Positions 52,801 to 60,133 of a stretch of DNA of 64,000 nucleotides are shown here, in pieces; position 1 is the first letter of the stretch, and each line of letters begins with the position of its first letter. The notes beneath the pieces were generated by a model. That model ran no database searches. It was given only the letters and a program-made list of their open reading frames with translations, and was not told where the DNA came from. Location: assembly GCA_950022655.1 (NCBI GenBank), contig OX465580.1, positions 121,627,016-121,691,015 on the forward strand. Reading direction: 5' to 3'. This DNA comes from Alentia gelatinosa (lineage: Eukaryota > Annelida > Polychaeta > Phyllodocida > Polynoidae). The translations under genes and the position numbers were made by a program.

Positions 52801-55204
52801 GTAAGGCTCGTAGAAATTATACAACTGTATTACACTGTAAGGTATGATGAATGTATGGCATTGCCATAAAAAACAATTGCACTGCAGTTGAGGCAACTGC
52901 CCCTCTATTGGGCTTTTATTGTAAAACCATTCCCTAAACTGTGAATATCAACTGTAAATATAATATACCTTAGACCCAATAAAAAAATCATGAAAAAAGA
53001 GAAAATGTCGGCCATGGAAAGTGCCTGTGGTTTTATACATATAAACATGTTTGCACAGACACCTGACTGCATTAAATTCGAGCCCTCCCCTCCCCCCCCT
53101 CCCCAGTGGAACAGGCCAACATTTTGAATAGGTCAACATTTATATTACTCACCCACTCCCAGTGCCATTGAAGCTGGCGGCCAGGTTTGATGTGCTCTTC
53201 CGCAGACTACTGGCACTGCCGCTACGCCGGAGAGAACTGGACATCCCGACGTCCGTCAGGCCTCCTGATAACCCAGATAACAGAAACTACTTAGATTACT
53301 GAGTCTCTTGCCATTATATTACCACTCTAACCTTTCATTTATCATATAGCTATTCTGGTAAGTCATATAGATTCCTGCTACGGTATTGGTATTATTGACA
53401 TACCACACAGTATGCTGGTATGGAAATATATTTAAATACACACATACTCTGAATATGCAATTGACGCAGGCGAGTATAGCAGTGCAAAAAAAACCACGAT
53501 TAATAACAAAGAAGAACATGAAGCAGACAATTATAGTAAAATATTACCAGAACATATAAAAAGAGTAAAATCATCGCATATGTTCTAATATTTCTTAATG
53601 AAACTAAACATATGAGTGACTTCTGCCAAACCAAAGCACTCTGGATATTGGTTGGACGAAGTATTACTTTTCGTTAATTTTTCAATATTTATTCAAATTT
53701 GGAGGTATGCGATAAACGTAAAACATTGACATTGTTGGGGAAAATATTAAACTCGCTCTATGAGTTCGTTTATAATTTTTATCAAAAGAAATGCGGCAGC
53801 TCTTTTGAATCACTGAGTAGGGAAATGAGGCCATACCTCCATATAATTCAAAAGAAAATTAATAGGTGAATTTATAATAGAATGAAAAAGGGGGAATGTA
53901 ACAAATCGCAGTGGTATGGAAAATCCCTACTACTCACTCAATTTTAAGACTATCTGCGAAAATAAGGGGACTTCCTGTTAGCACCAACTCTGACCTCTTC
54001 ATAGCCATAGCGTTAACAAGTTACATTGTTTATCATAAATAGAAAATAGGAATAAGATAGTAAGTGCAGTAAGTAATGTTAACACAAACAGGTATCTGTA
54101 TTAAAGTACTTATCTATGCAAACATCATAACCGTACTTTAATCATAATTAATGCTTGATTATCAACGTTCCCAACGGAGAAAATATATCAGGACACGACA
54201 GGAGTGAGATAAAGTTTCATGTGCGAAGCTGCCGTTTTTGGAGTCACATACAATGTAGGCCTATACAGCTTTCTTTGGTATAGGCATAAATGCTCGGTCC
54301 ATTCTTTTTTTTCTTTTCTTTTTTTTAATTTTTGCCCTATTTTTGGCTGGGGGGGGGGGGGGGGTTAGTGGTTCACTGCGAACTTGTTGAACATAATAAA
54401 CTTAATTGATAAATAGTATATCAATTAGTTATTGCATCAATGAAACTCCGTGGGGTAAGAATTTAGGATACATGGTATCATAACTGTTCTCTTTAAACCT
54501 AAACTTTTATATCAATAAAGTTACTTATTAACAACATGTAGCCTAATGATGTAGGCCTACCGGTAGCTTCTATTCTACTTTCTATGTCTATGATATTTTA
54601 ACCAGCTCTTTAAATTCTATTAGTATTATCTTTTAACTCTGAAACCTAAATGTGAACAATAAAATGCAACACAACTTAGACTAAGTTTAAGCAGAGAGGC
54701 ACATTTCCTACCTCTGCTTGTAAACCCAAGTGATGTGGGTGAGCGGAGAGATCTTCTCCACAGATCGTCCGGAGACATACTCCCCGGGGTTACCGAAGCC
54801 TGCATGAAATCCCTTCGTGATGACGTACCCGTCATTAGTGGTGCAGACTCACTGAGAAACTTGCTCCTCCGAGATGCCACTGCGAGTGGTGGATTTATAT
54901 GACTAGGTTACTGGTGAAGCGAATGCGAATTGAATTTGGTGCCAACACCTCAAACAGGCCCGGGCAAAGCAACAGCTGGGCGGGCACTTTGGTTGACACT
55001 GACACACAGGAACAGCAAAATGTAAACCGGAACGTGAACGAGTGAAGGCGGTGGTTGTAGTGGGGAACCGTAGTGAGTGAATGAGTCAAACTTTCAACAA
55101 AGAAATCCGATAGTGTAAATGTTGAATTGTTACAAACCTCCTAGGGAACTATTTAGACCTCTAGAAGTTGTCTGCCTGCCGAAGGTGGAGGAAGTCCGCG
55201 ACAT
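38498..55204 (-). CDS. Coiled-coil protein, 580 residues, 12 exons (complete, unrecognised)
   Basis: Twelve exons with GT-AG sites join into 1743 nt, 580 codons plus stop, without any phase conflict. The first 120 residues are Ser/Arg/Thr-rich and low in predicted structure (FGRQTTSRGLNSSLG, SSSLRRSGSASSLRKS). From about residue 130 to 560 it is almost continuous heptad coiled coil (ELERIESEYIKNLQQQVYFL, LEEKRAELLQTETKLREMEE), ending in a short basic Ser-rich tail. This build is common in centriolar, ciliary and axonemal scaffold proteins, but I cannot name the family. The block YIKNLQQQVYFLELEANFL is the best handle for homology search. Start chosen as the ATG opening exon 1. A GTTG-GGAAG-GCAAC motif lies just upstream. 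Confidence 0.88.
38929..39110. mobile_element. pogo/Tigger-like MITE (178 bp) with TA flanks
   Basis: TA at 38929-38930 precedes CAGTAGAACCCCGCG and GGCGGGGTTCTATTG ends before TA at 39109-39110. Internal tandem GTGTCCGCTTACGCGGA units. TA duplication and CAGT ends fit Tc1/mariner-pogo non-autonomous elements. Confidence 0.82.
39178..39415. repeat. Intronic minisatellite, four units of about 45-60 bp
   Basis: Units contain GATAGAGAGTA, TCTATGCCCCA and AACTTGCATTGTAGGCT-like blocks ending CTACATCCCA. It directly follows the donor of exon 11, and the ACTTGCATCGTAGGCTGCC block resembles the exon end (plus strand CCTTGCGTTGTAGGTTTGC), suggesting origin from the exon-intron junction. Confidence 0.75.
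39430..39597 (-). CDS. Coiled-coil gene exon 11
   Basis: Acceptor ttctgtcag, donor CAAG|gtgaga; 56 codons, phase 0. STIRSRLTELEALYGQADSE, then VDHVANLQRK. The donor-side end resembles the minisatellite units that follow in the intron. Confidence 0.86.
40511..40669 (-). CDS. Coiled-coil gene exon 10
   Basis: Acceptor tctgtgtag, donor TCAG|gtattt; 53 codons, phase 0. ISELVVLKDREKHLQMELAQ, then ARELLKKEQLRCKDLVDQ. Flanked by a long (TA)n tract in the upstream intron. Confidence 0.86.
40749..40822. repeat. (TA)n microsatellite
   Basis: Two long TA runs separated by TTCTTTATAAA and followed by a second TTCTTTATAA. Confidence 0.95.
41262..41425. repeat. CAGGGATG-family MITE remnant
   Basis: Right-end blocks TTTACACAAGGTA, AAATGAAAGCGTAGATTTCC and CCTGTCATCTCTGTATT match the right half of the copies at 19432 and 23774, partly duplicated. 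Confidence 0.6.
41464..41625 (-). CDS. Coiled-coil gene exon 9
   Basis: Acceptor tttgtgcag, donor GCGC-type (GACCGC|gtaagg); 54 codons, phase 0. VRNLRQKVKEAEMAAEQDRF, then NALLNQQVVELTKQSDR. Confidence 0.86.
42279..42434 (-). CDS. Coiled-coil gene exon 8
   Basis: Acceptor gcccacag, donor GCGG|gtacgt; 52 codons, phase 0. LTQQALEEKRAELLQTETKL heptads. Confidence 0.87.
42953..43137 (-). CDS. Coiled-coil gene exon 7
   Basis: Acceptor ttggatag, donor CCAG|gtcagc; 185 nt, phase 1 to 0. Charged coiled coil: AHQREKRLLLDEVVQVKKEK onward to RDVETRLQVIRNQ. Confidence 0.85.
43276..43420. mobile_element. TIR unit with TTTATTTCACC end
   Basis: TTTTATTTCACCGCGGTATT and the right end CAGGGTGAGATAAAA are inverted ends. 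It contains TCTCCATAGGCTTAACATTA as in 30697. Joined to palindrome H6 by TCAGAAACCC. Confidence 0.75.
43423..43548. repeat. Palindrome H6, about 45-bp arms
   Basis: GATGAAAATAACTTGGTCC pairs with GGACCAAGTTATTTTCATC, and GTTTGACCACAG with CTGTGGTCAAAC. Apex TTCACGCAGCTTCGCTCTGTG is an eroded version of the shared GGC-TTC-GCC module. Outer GAAACCC and CTCGTTTC also pair in part. Confidence 0.86.
43675..44300. repeat. Two CAGGGATG-family MITE remnants
   Basis: 43675-43885 keeps TGGGGCTGAGGGTCTGC, AGAGGTTCAAACTACTATTC and ends TATCCCTGCAG. 44150-44300 keeps TTGGTGTGAATGAGGCCC, TTTACACAAGA and CACTGCCACCTCTG. Confidence 0.55.
44376..44490 (-). CDS. Coiled-coil gene exon 6
   Basis: Acceptor ccctacag, donor AGAG|gtaggt-like (GAGG|gtagg); 115 nt, phase 0 to 1. 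Heptads in GLQVEIRRREASIELMHQEK. Confidence 0.83.
44491..48117 (-). other. Intron 5 of the coiled-coil gene, left part
   Basis: AT-rich intron sequence; the block at 46490-46600 (ACATCGCACAGTGGCTGTG, GTGTAGTGGAGCAGA) is related to 2670-2770 and 52070-52170. The only other thing noted is CCTGGAAAGCCTGGAATTCC at 45919, shared with 56060-56140. Confidence 0.45.
48118..48215. mobile_element. pogo/Tigger-like MITE, right end missing
   Basis: ACAGTAGAACCCCGCCTGAC matches the left end at 38931; CCCGCGTTAACGGACACC and CGAAACGGATCCCTCTATTA match internal blocks of the 2.4-kb copy. No right end. Confidence 0.7.
48444..48705. repeat. Dispersed repeat with ATAGGGCACA ends
   Basis: ATAGGGCACAGAGTGATTG and TAGCTATGTGCCCTAT stand at its ends as an inverted repeat. 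The body matches 22365-22615 (CCGCCAGGAAATTGCAAG, GCAAGATGGCTGCCCCC). Contains a poly-G run. Confidence 0.65.
48829..49910. mobile_element. About 1.08-kb element with inverted GTCGTGGTGACCC arrays and TTAGGG core
   Basis: The left end contains GTGACCCTTTTCCGCCATGA and units GGTCGTGGTGACCC; the right end carries the inverse TCATGGCGGAAAAGGGTCAG and GGTCA-GACGACC units. A second inverted pair lies inside (ACTCTGACTGCC...ACAGTCAGAG near 49165-49195; CTCTGACTGTC...ACAGTCAGAG near 49714-49745). The core holds an 86-bp tandem duplication with TTAGGG runs. No frame. Confidence 0.72.
48988..49158. repeat. Two tandem 86-bp units headed by TTAGGG
   Basis: TTAGGGTTAGGGTGTATAAT recurs at an exact 86-bp spacing, followed by identical ATACAAAGTGGATAATAGG and GTAAATCACAGTAACAGT. 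Near-identity shows a recent duplication. TTAGGG is the animal telomere unit, here interstitial. Confidence 0.9.
49925..50105 (-). mobile_element. tRNA-derived SINE with readable head
   Basis: On the minus strand the head reads AGTTAGCCCAGTTACCACTG, then TGGTAATCACAGAG and GGGTTCGTTTCCCACC, a tRNA-like A box and B box (B at 50039-50054). The body CATGGTATGAGAAGGACTGG matches 4268 and 29005. This identifies the family as Pol III SINEs. Confidence 0.75.
50195..50275. repeat. Dispersed repeat, copy 3 of 3
   Basis: AAGCTAGTTGTATCC, TTTTGAGATTGACTC and AACCTAACTGGTTCTGG are diverged matches to 24490 and 31372. Confidence 0.5.
50498..50566 (-). CDS. Coiled-coil gene exon 5
   Basis: Acceptor gggaacag, donor CAGG|gtgagt; 69 nt, 23 codons, phase 0: ARKATEMHPQMTSEAERML. 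Confidence 0.78.
50640..50672. repeat. 33-bp conserved mini-palindrome, copy 1
   Basis: ATGGACAGTGTATCTCTA through TATGTCCAT, ends ATGGACA/TGTCCAT inverted. Differs at 2 of 33 positions from 61344-61376, while flanks are unrelated. Confidence 0.75.
50793..50913. repeat. Palindrome H7, about 45-bp arms
   Basis: TTTAATCGTGGCCACCGTAT pairs with ATACGGTGGCCACGATTAAA; CTGGAGTTT pairs with AAACTCCAG. Apex CTTCACTCGGCTTCGCCTCA. GTATGCCAC is also repeated as palindromes inside the neighbouring TIR unit. Confidence 0.88.
50928..51079. mobile_element. TIR unit with TTTATCCTACCC ends
   Basis: TTTTATCCTACCCTGTCC at 50928 and AGGGGTAGGATAAA ending 51079. It contains the perfect 18-bp palindrome TATGCCACTAGTGGCATA and GTATGCC...GGCATAC. 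Relative of 13437-13709. Confidence 0.78.
51308..51512 (+). mobile_element. Terminal-palindrome element, copy C (5' truncated)
   Basis: TTACCAAGTATTTTGACGTA, GTAAGCCTGTTTTGCATTA and ATAAATACGTCATGGGTAGC follow the order of 31000-31228 and it ends TTAGGTATACGATAAT. Only the right arm of the palindrome is present, so the left arm was lost. Confidence 0.7.
51774..51927 (-). CDS. Coiled-coil gene exon 4 (start of coiled coil)
   Basis: Acceptor ttttaaag, donor GAAG|gtctag; 154 nt, phase 2 to 0. Holds ELERIESEYIKNLQQQVYFL, the most distinctive stretch, then PLPRSMRCRKSLDDEK. Confidence 0.82.
53153..53264 (-). CDS. Coiled-coil gene exon 3
   Basis: Acceptor gttatcag, donor GTGG|gtgagt; 112 nt, phase 1 to 2. 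Reads GLTDVGMSSSLRRSGSASS, then SNLAASFNG. Confidence 0.82.
54165..54207. repeat. Relic of a TTTATCTCACCC unit (right end)
   Basis: CGTTCCCAACGGAGAAAATA, then CAGGAGTGAGATAAA matches the right end of the units at 17473 and 30697. Confidence 0.55.
54712..54879 (-). CDS. Coiled-coil gene exon 2
   Basis: Acceptor actcgcag, donor AGAG|gtagga; 168 nt, phase 1 to 1. Ser/Arg-rich: VASRRSKFLSESAPLMTG, then DDLWRRSLRSPTSLGF. Candidate phosphorylation sites, no defined domain. Confidence 0.8.
55138..55204 (-). CDS. Coiled-coil gene exon 1 (start)
   Basis: ATG at 55204 reads MSRTSSTFGRQTTSRG; the donor is GGAG|gtttgt, phase 1 out (67 nt). Confidence 0.75.
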
Positions 55205-55246
55205 GCTGCCTTATTTTGATGGGAATTAGGTCAGGAAAGCGTCTAC

Positions 55247-55260
55247 GTTGGGAAGGCAAC
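55247..55260. promoter_or_regulatory. Candidate X-box-like motif upstream of the coiled-coil gene
   Basis: GTTGGGAAGGCAAC, imperfectly symmetrical, lies 43-56 bp before the ATG. RFX sites in promoters of ciliary genes have two half-sites of the GTTGCC/GGCAAC type; here only the right half is canonical. Suggestive, not conclusive. Confidence 0.25.
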
Positions 55261-55561
55261 GGCTGACCTGCGGCGACCTCTCGTGTCTCGCACGACGAGA
55301 TCGGGTTAGTTTCTCTCACAGACCACTTGGTGGCGTAACAGGTGGTTAGCGTGAAAGCTCTGGCGTGAAAGCATAGAGACTAGAGTAGAGAGATACCACT
55401 CTGTGGTGAAAGCCTGGCCTCAATAGTAGTTTTTTCCGGTGAACACACCACTGTTGACCATGGATTTGGATTTATCATTGGGAGGTTGAAACCTGTTGAC
55501 TCACATTGACAGGCGAACCACCACCACACTATTTACTCTGTGGTACCACTACAGTACCAGG

Positions 55562-56495
55562 TTGTTCCGGCCTCACGGCGTGTCCGGCCCCCGGCCGTGT
55601 TGGCTTGTCCGGCCCCTCGGCGGGTCCGGCCTCTGCGCATCCGGCCCCCAAACACATTTAGGGTGATAACTACCTTAATAATGGTCGCAGAAACACGATA
55701 TAAAAAACAGAGGATAGGTTTCAACCCCCCACATACATCTAGGTTTTTTTTTCAAGATTTCCATTTTTCTGTATATTTAAAAATATATCCTAAGTATTTA
55801 GTAATAACACTCTGTATTTTCTACATGTTTTAGACAAGTATAACACCATTTGAGAAAGGCAACTTGACCTTGGATTTGACCCTAGTCGTGCCTACACATG
55901 CACATATGGATATGCATGAAGAAGATAACACATTGACAAGGGTTTTGGTTTTGGTTCATCTTTTTTCTTTTGGAGGTGGAGGGTATTTCCTCTATTTTTC
56001 CAAACAGCACTTTTTATATATATGTTTTTTTCCCAAACATATAAAGGGTTCGTACAGAGCCGGAAAAACCTGGAAAAGCCTGGAATTATGCTTTTTGATT
56101 TTCCAGGCCTGGGAAAGCCTGGAATTCTCACAGAGAGTCTGGGAAAACTTAGAAGAGCATGGAAAATCTAGTTTTGCATAAAAAATTCTTTTAGTCGATG
56201 AAATTCTGTTCATTATTAGCTTTCCTTAACTGCAGTAGGGCCAACCTGACTGCCTATGAAATTTCAGTAACTTGGATTCAATAGTTGTGCATAGTCTAAC
56301 AGAATTTCAGATTTTCTGAAGAGTCACTATAATATGCATTTACATTTGCGGAAAAAAAGCTGTGAATGCGTGCGCGGGTGAGCGAAAAAATTCGGGGGCC
56401 GGTCGCGCCTGGCTGGGGGCCGGTAACGCCTGGGGGCCGGTCGCGCTTGGGGGCCGGTAAAGCTCGGGGGCCGGAACAGCCTAGAGGCCGGTAAG
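55562..56495. mobile_element. Element with inverted arrays of a GC-rich CCGGCCCC unit
   Basis: The left end has five degenerate units such as GTGTCCGGCCCCCGGCC and GCATCCGGCCCCC (55562-55650). The right end has about six inverse units GGGGGCCGGTCGCGC or similar (56393-56495). The AT-rich core includes CCTGGAAAAGCCTGGAATT units. The plan resembles 33127 and 48829. Confidence 0.72.
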
Positions 56496-56499
56496 ACTA

Positions 56500-59400
56500 G
56501 GAATCCGAGTATGTGACTGGTGTTTCCTATTAAGTTTGGTACTTGAAGTATCTTAAGTATTTGAGTCTGTACTTCATAAATAACTGTATGTAAATGTTAT
56601 ATATGTATCTTTATGATACCTCATCACAAGCATGGACTTGGTGACCTGGATTGGCAACACAGGCCTACTGGCTTATCTCCCTATGACTCGCTATTGTTCT
56701 CCAGTTCCCGTTTTTGCCACCAGGGTGTCACCACAGTAGCAGCAGGTAGTTTTAACCACCAGAAGGCATAGAACTGTAATTTCAACTGTTCTGAGTAGTT
56801 TTCTAATTAGGGAACACAGCTAAATAGTTTAATAAAGCCTGCTAGATTGGGGATATTTTCAAATTTTGGAGCTTTCAAGGGTGACTTTTAGAAAATGGGT
56901 GATTTCTGAGGGGCACCATGAGCTAAAGTAACCCAAACTCTGCCATTAGTTTGGAAATTCCCAGAAGGGCTAGGAATATGATTTTAACTGTTATGAGTAG
57001 GTTTCACATTGGAGAAGACAGCTAAATACTTTAGAAAGGCCTGGTTGAGTAAGAATATTTTTGAAACTTTGACTTTTCAGGGGTGAACCCTCCAAAATCA
57101 GGCATTTCTCAGTGGCGCCATCATCTAAAGTAAAAAAGTTAAAAGAAATCTAGAGCCTTTAGAACCCTAATTCCAACTGTCCCATGTAGGTATATATCTG
57201 GAATTGACAGTAACATACTTTACTAAGACCTATTATGGATAATCAAATTAGTTATCACGAATACGAATATATGGTACCACCTGCAGTGATAACCCTCATT
57301 TAAGTGGTCTTTCATGCCGATTTTGTCATAACAAATTATCGGGTCGAACGAAACTATGAACGAGGATTTCTTGCTCTTTGGGTGACAGCGGTAATTAGAC
57401 ACGCTTGGCGCGCTCTGGCCGAAATTGCCGTCCTTGACTGTCTTGTTCGCCGGTCCTCTTGTCCCTTATGAGAGTATCCAACTAAACGAGCCCCAGGGTC
57501 CCTACACTCATAGCTCTTAGACTCACTGGCCAACCCTTGGACACTGTTCGATAATCAAGTGATGGCATCGGTGGTGGATTTGTCTAAAATAGTGATGCTC
57601 ACCCTCTGCACCACCCATTGTGACGAAAATGTGAGTGGTAATGGCGTACAAGTACAGTGACTCCAATTGATGGCCACGCCCACTCGCTAGACCACGCAAC
57701 CTACTGAATCCCCGAAGTATTGAGTTTATATTGGGTCAATTATGGAACAGACTGCCTGCTATAGTACGCCTAACCCAAAGTCTGAAAGAGTTTAAGAGCT
57801 GAACAAAAAAATTATGTATGAGACAATCTCGATCTTGTGAAAACAACGAGAGAGAAAGGAGAAATCAAACAATCTGACCTATCGACTGCTTTTGCAAATG
57901 TTTATTTACTTATCAACCATGGCTCTAACATCATCATTGCACAAACTCACTTTATCTGAAATGGAAACATATGTATTGGACTACAAAAACTGTATAGCTG
58001 TTACTCACCCACTATACCATATATAAGCACTATGTACTATGGGACCCGATTGGAACCAGCATGTTTGTAAATGTTGACGGTTAATCCCACTTTATTGAAA
58101 TCGAAATGAAATGTTTACAAGTCACTTTATACACAACCAATGACTCAATAAAGAAATTCTGAAAAAGTATCCCCTGGCCACGTAACTGGCCTCTTTCACC
58201 ATTTCGGCTGCGCCACTCGTGAACGAGACTCGAAGAGTTTTACCGTCCCATCCTCCCCATGGGTAAAATAGAATAATGATAAGTAAAAAAACAATCACTG
58301 CTCTTCCTACTACTCTTCTAGAGGGTTTTTAAATTACTTGTTACATACATGTTCGTTGTATTACCATACTATTTAAATATCAGAGAGGTAGTTTCTCTGT
58401 AATCTGATAACAATTTACTTCAATTTGCATGCCAACAGGGTTACGTCGTCATAAACCATAGTAATGACAAACACAGGTTTATCATTTGGAAGCATTACTA
58501 TGCACCGCGTATAGACAATATATGCACAATATAGAGCATTGGAGCACGCTCTAAAGAGCAAGCAATTTCTAACACACTGTAACTAGCCATTGCTTTTCAA
58601 AAGGTATCGCTGATGAATTGTCTATACCTATATATACCTATGTCTCACTTTACTGACCAGTCATATAGATTCTGTTTGTTACACAGTGACGAGAGAATAT
58701 TCATACGTCCTTCTGTACCACGTGTCCACTGTCATTCTCGTACCAGAAAATAAAAACAAGCGTTTCAATCAATTATATAGTATATAATATTAAGAAGACA
58801 TACTGAGTGTGCCTGGATTCCATCTGTTCCTTCGTGTTTTGGCTGGAAATGTATACACCTCGTTCTTCGAACCCGCTAAATATTTCTGATAAAAGCATCT
58901 TGGAACATATTCCATTCAGACACACTAACTATAGTGGAATATCTTACAGTGGAAGATCTAACCACCGTGTTAGAACTGTATGTATATAGTGATAAAAAAA
59001 CAACCAAAAAACTATATATCAATTGTCGTTATCCTTACAACGATATTGTAAGGCATATACATGTAAATGAAAAAAAAAACAACTGAAAAATATATATATC
59101 GGATAGCTACACAACTGGTTTACATTTGCTTGTATGGAACATTCCTATATAGATCCAACTGTTTATTAATTACTACCATAATGAGAAACCGCATTTATAC
59201 CTATATATATATTCACACTCTTTAGTACAAATGTATGCAGTATATGTACTGGAAAAATACAACATGTCCACAGTTCCTACCATTGTATGTTCTTCAGAAT
59301 TTCTCAAATCAGTATCATACAAGAGGTACACAGGAGACTAATATTTACGTGGTTTTCATTACACAAACATGTAGTGTAGAGATTGTTCAATTGCAATTTG

Positions 59401-60044
59401 TTTCCAAAATTATGACTGCAGTTTCATTTCATAGTTGGCTATTTTTTCATATTCATATTGGTTCAGCGTGGACTTAACTCTGATCGACCCCTCTTTGTTT
59501 ATTTATATCTAACCTATAGGAATTTATCATCAATTTAAACCTTATAACACTGCACATATACTCTTAAACTTAAATCTATAATTAGGTATTACTTCCTTTT
59601 TTTTCTTCTTTTTAATTCACCAAAAAACTTTCTACACCATCTTTTGTATGTGTCATCAATGTGTGAATCTCATTCAAATCATGTACAGGCAGTATACCTA
59701 TTTACCTTCCTCAAATGTGAGCTCTTATACAGTACCTCTACCAATATATTATTCAGAATGTCCTTTGAATTGAGACATTTCGGGGAAGTTTCTCCTCGTG
59801 CATTGTGGGAGGATAATGTGAAAAGCTGATATTAATTTGGTAAGTAGAGGATCATCATATTCAGTGTAGATAATAATGAGATCAAAAGTAAACATACCAA
59901 ATTTCATGATAAAGTCAATAAAGTCAGTAGGTTGCTAAGATATCGCTACGCCTCAACTACTCTAAGATTACAGCCACTCGTACACAAAACCAGCCATTAT
60001 TGTTTATATAATCTGCTTCACAACATAATATGAGCAAGTCATCA
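56500..60044. other. Intergenic between the coiled-coil and otoancorin-like genes
   Basis: AT-rich, no supported exon. It contains two loosely similar blocks (56730-57000 and 57000-57240, GTAACCCAA and TTCAACTGT phrases) that look like an old tandem duplication. The left part should hold the coiled-coil promoter, the right part the 3' UTR of the gene ending at 60045. Confidence 0.4.
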
Positions 60045-60133
60045 TTACAATCTGCCTCCACAGTAGAGGACAGTAGCCCTAATGACGAAGAGGATGAAAA
60101 CTAACATGACATCCGGCGTTTTGGAATTGGCTG
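60045..60133 (-). CDS. Otoancorin-like exon E (stop, GPI-signal-like tail)
   Basis: Acceptor ttttcag followed by another CAG (NAGNAG), so a one-residue splice variant is possible. Reads AANSKTPD, then MLVFILFVIRATVLYCGG and TAA at 60045-60047. Confidence 0.7.
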
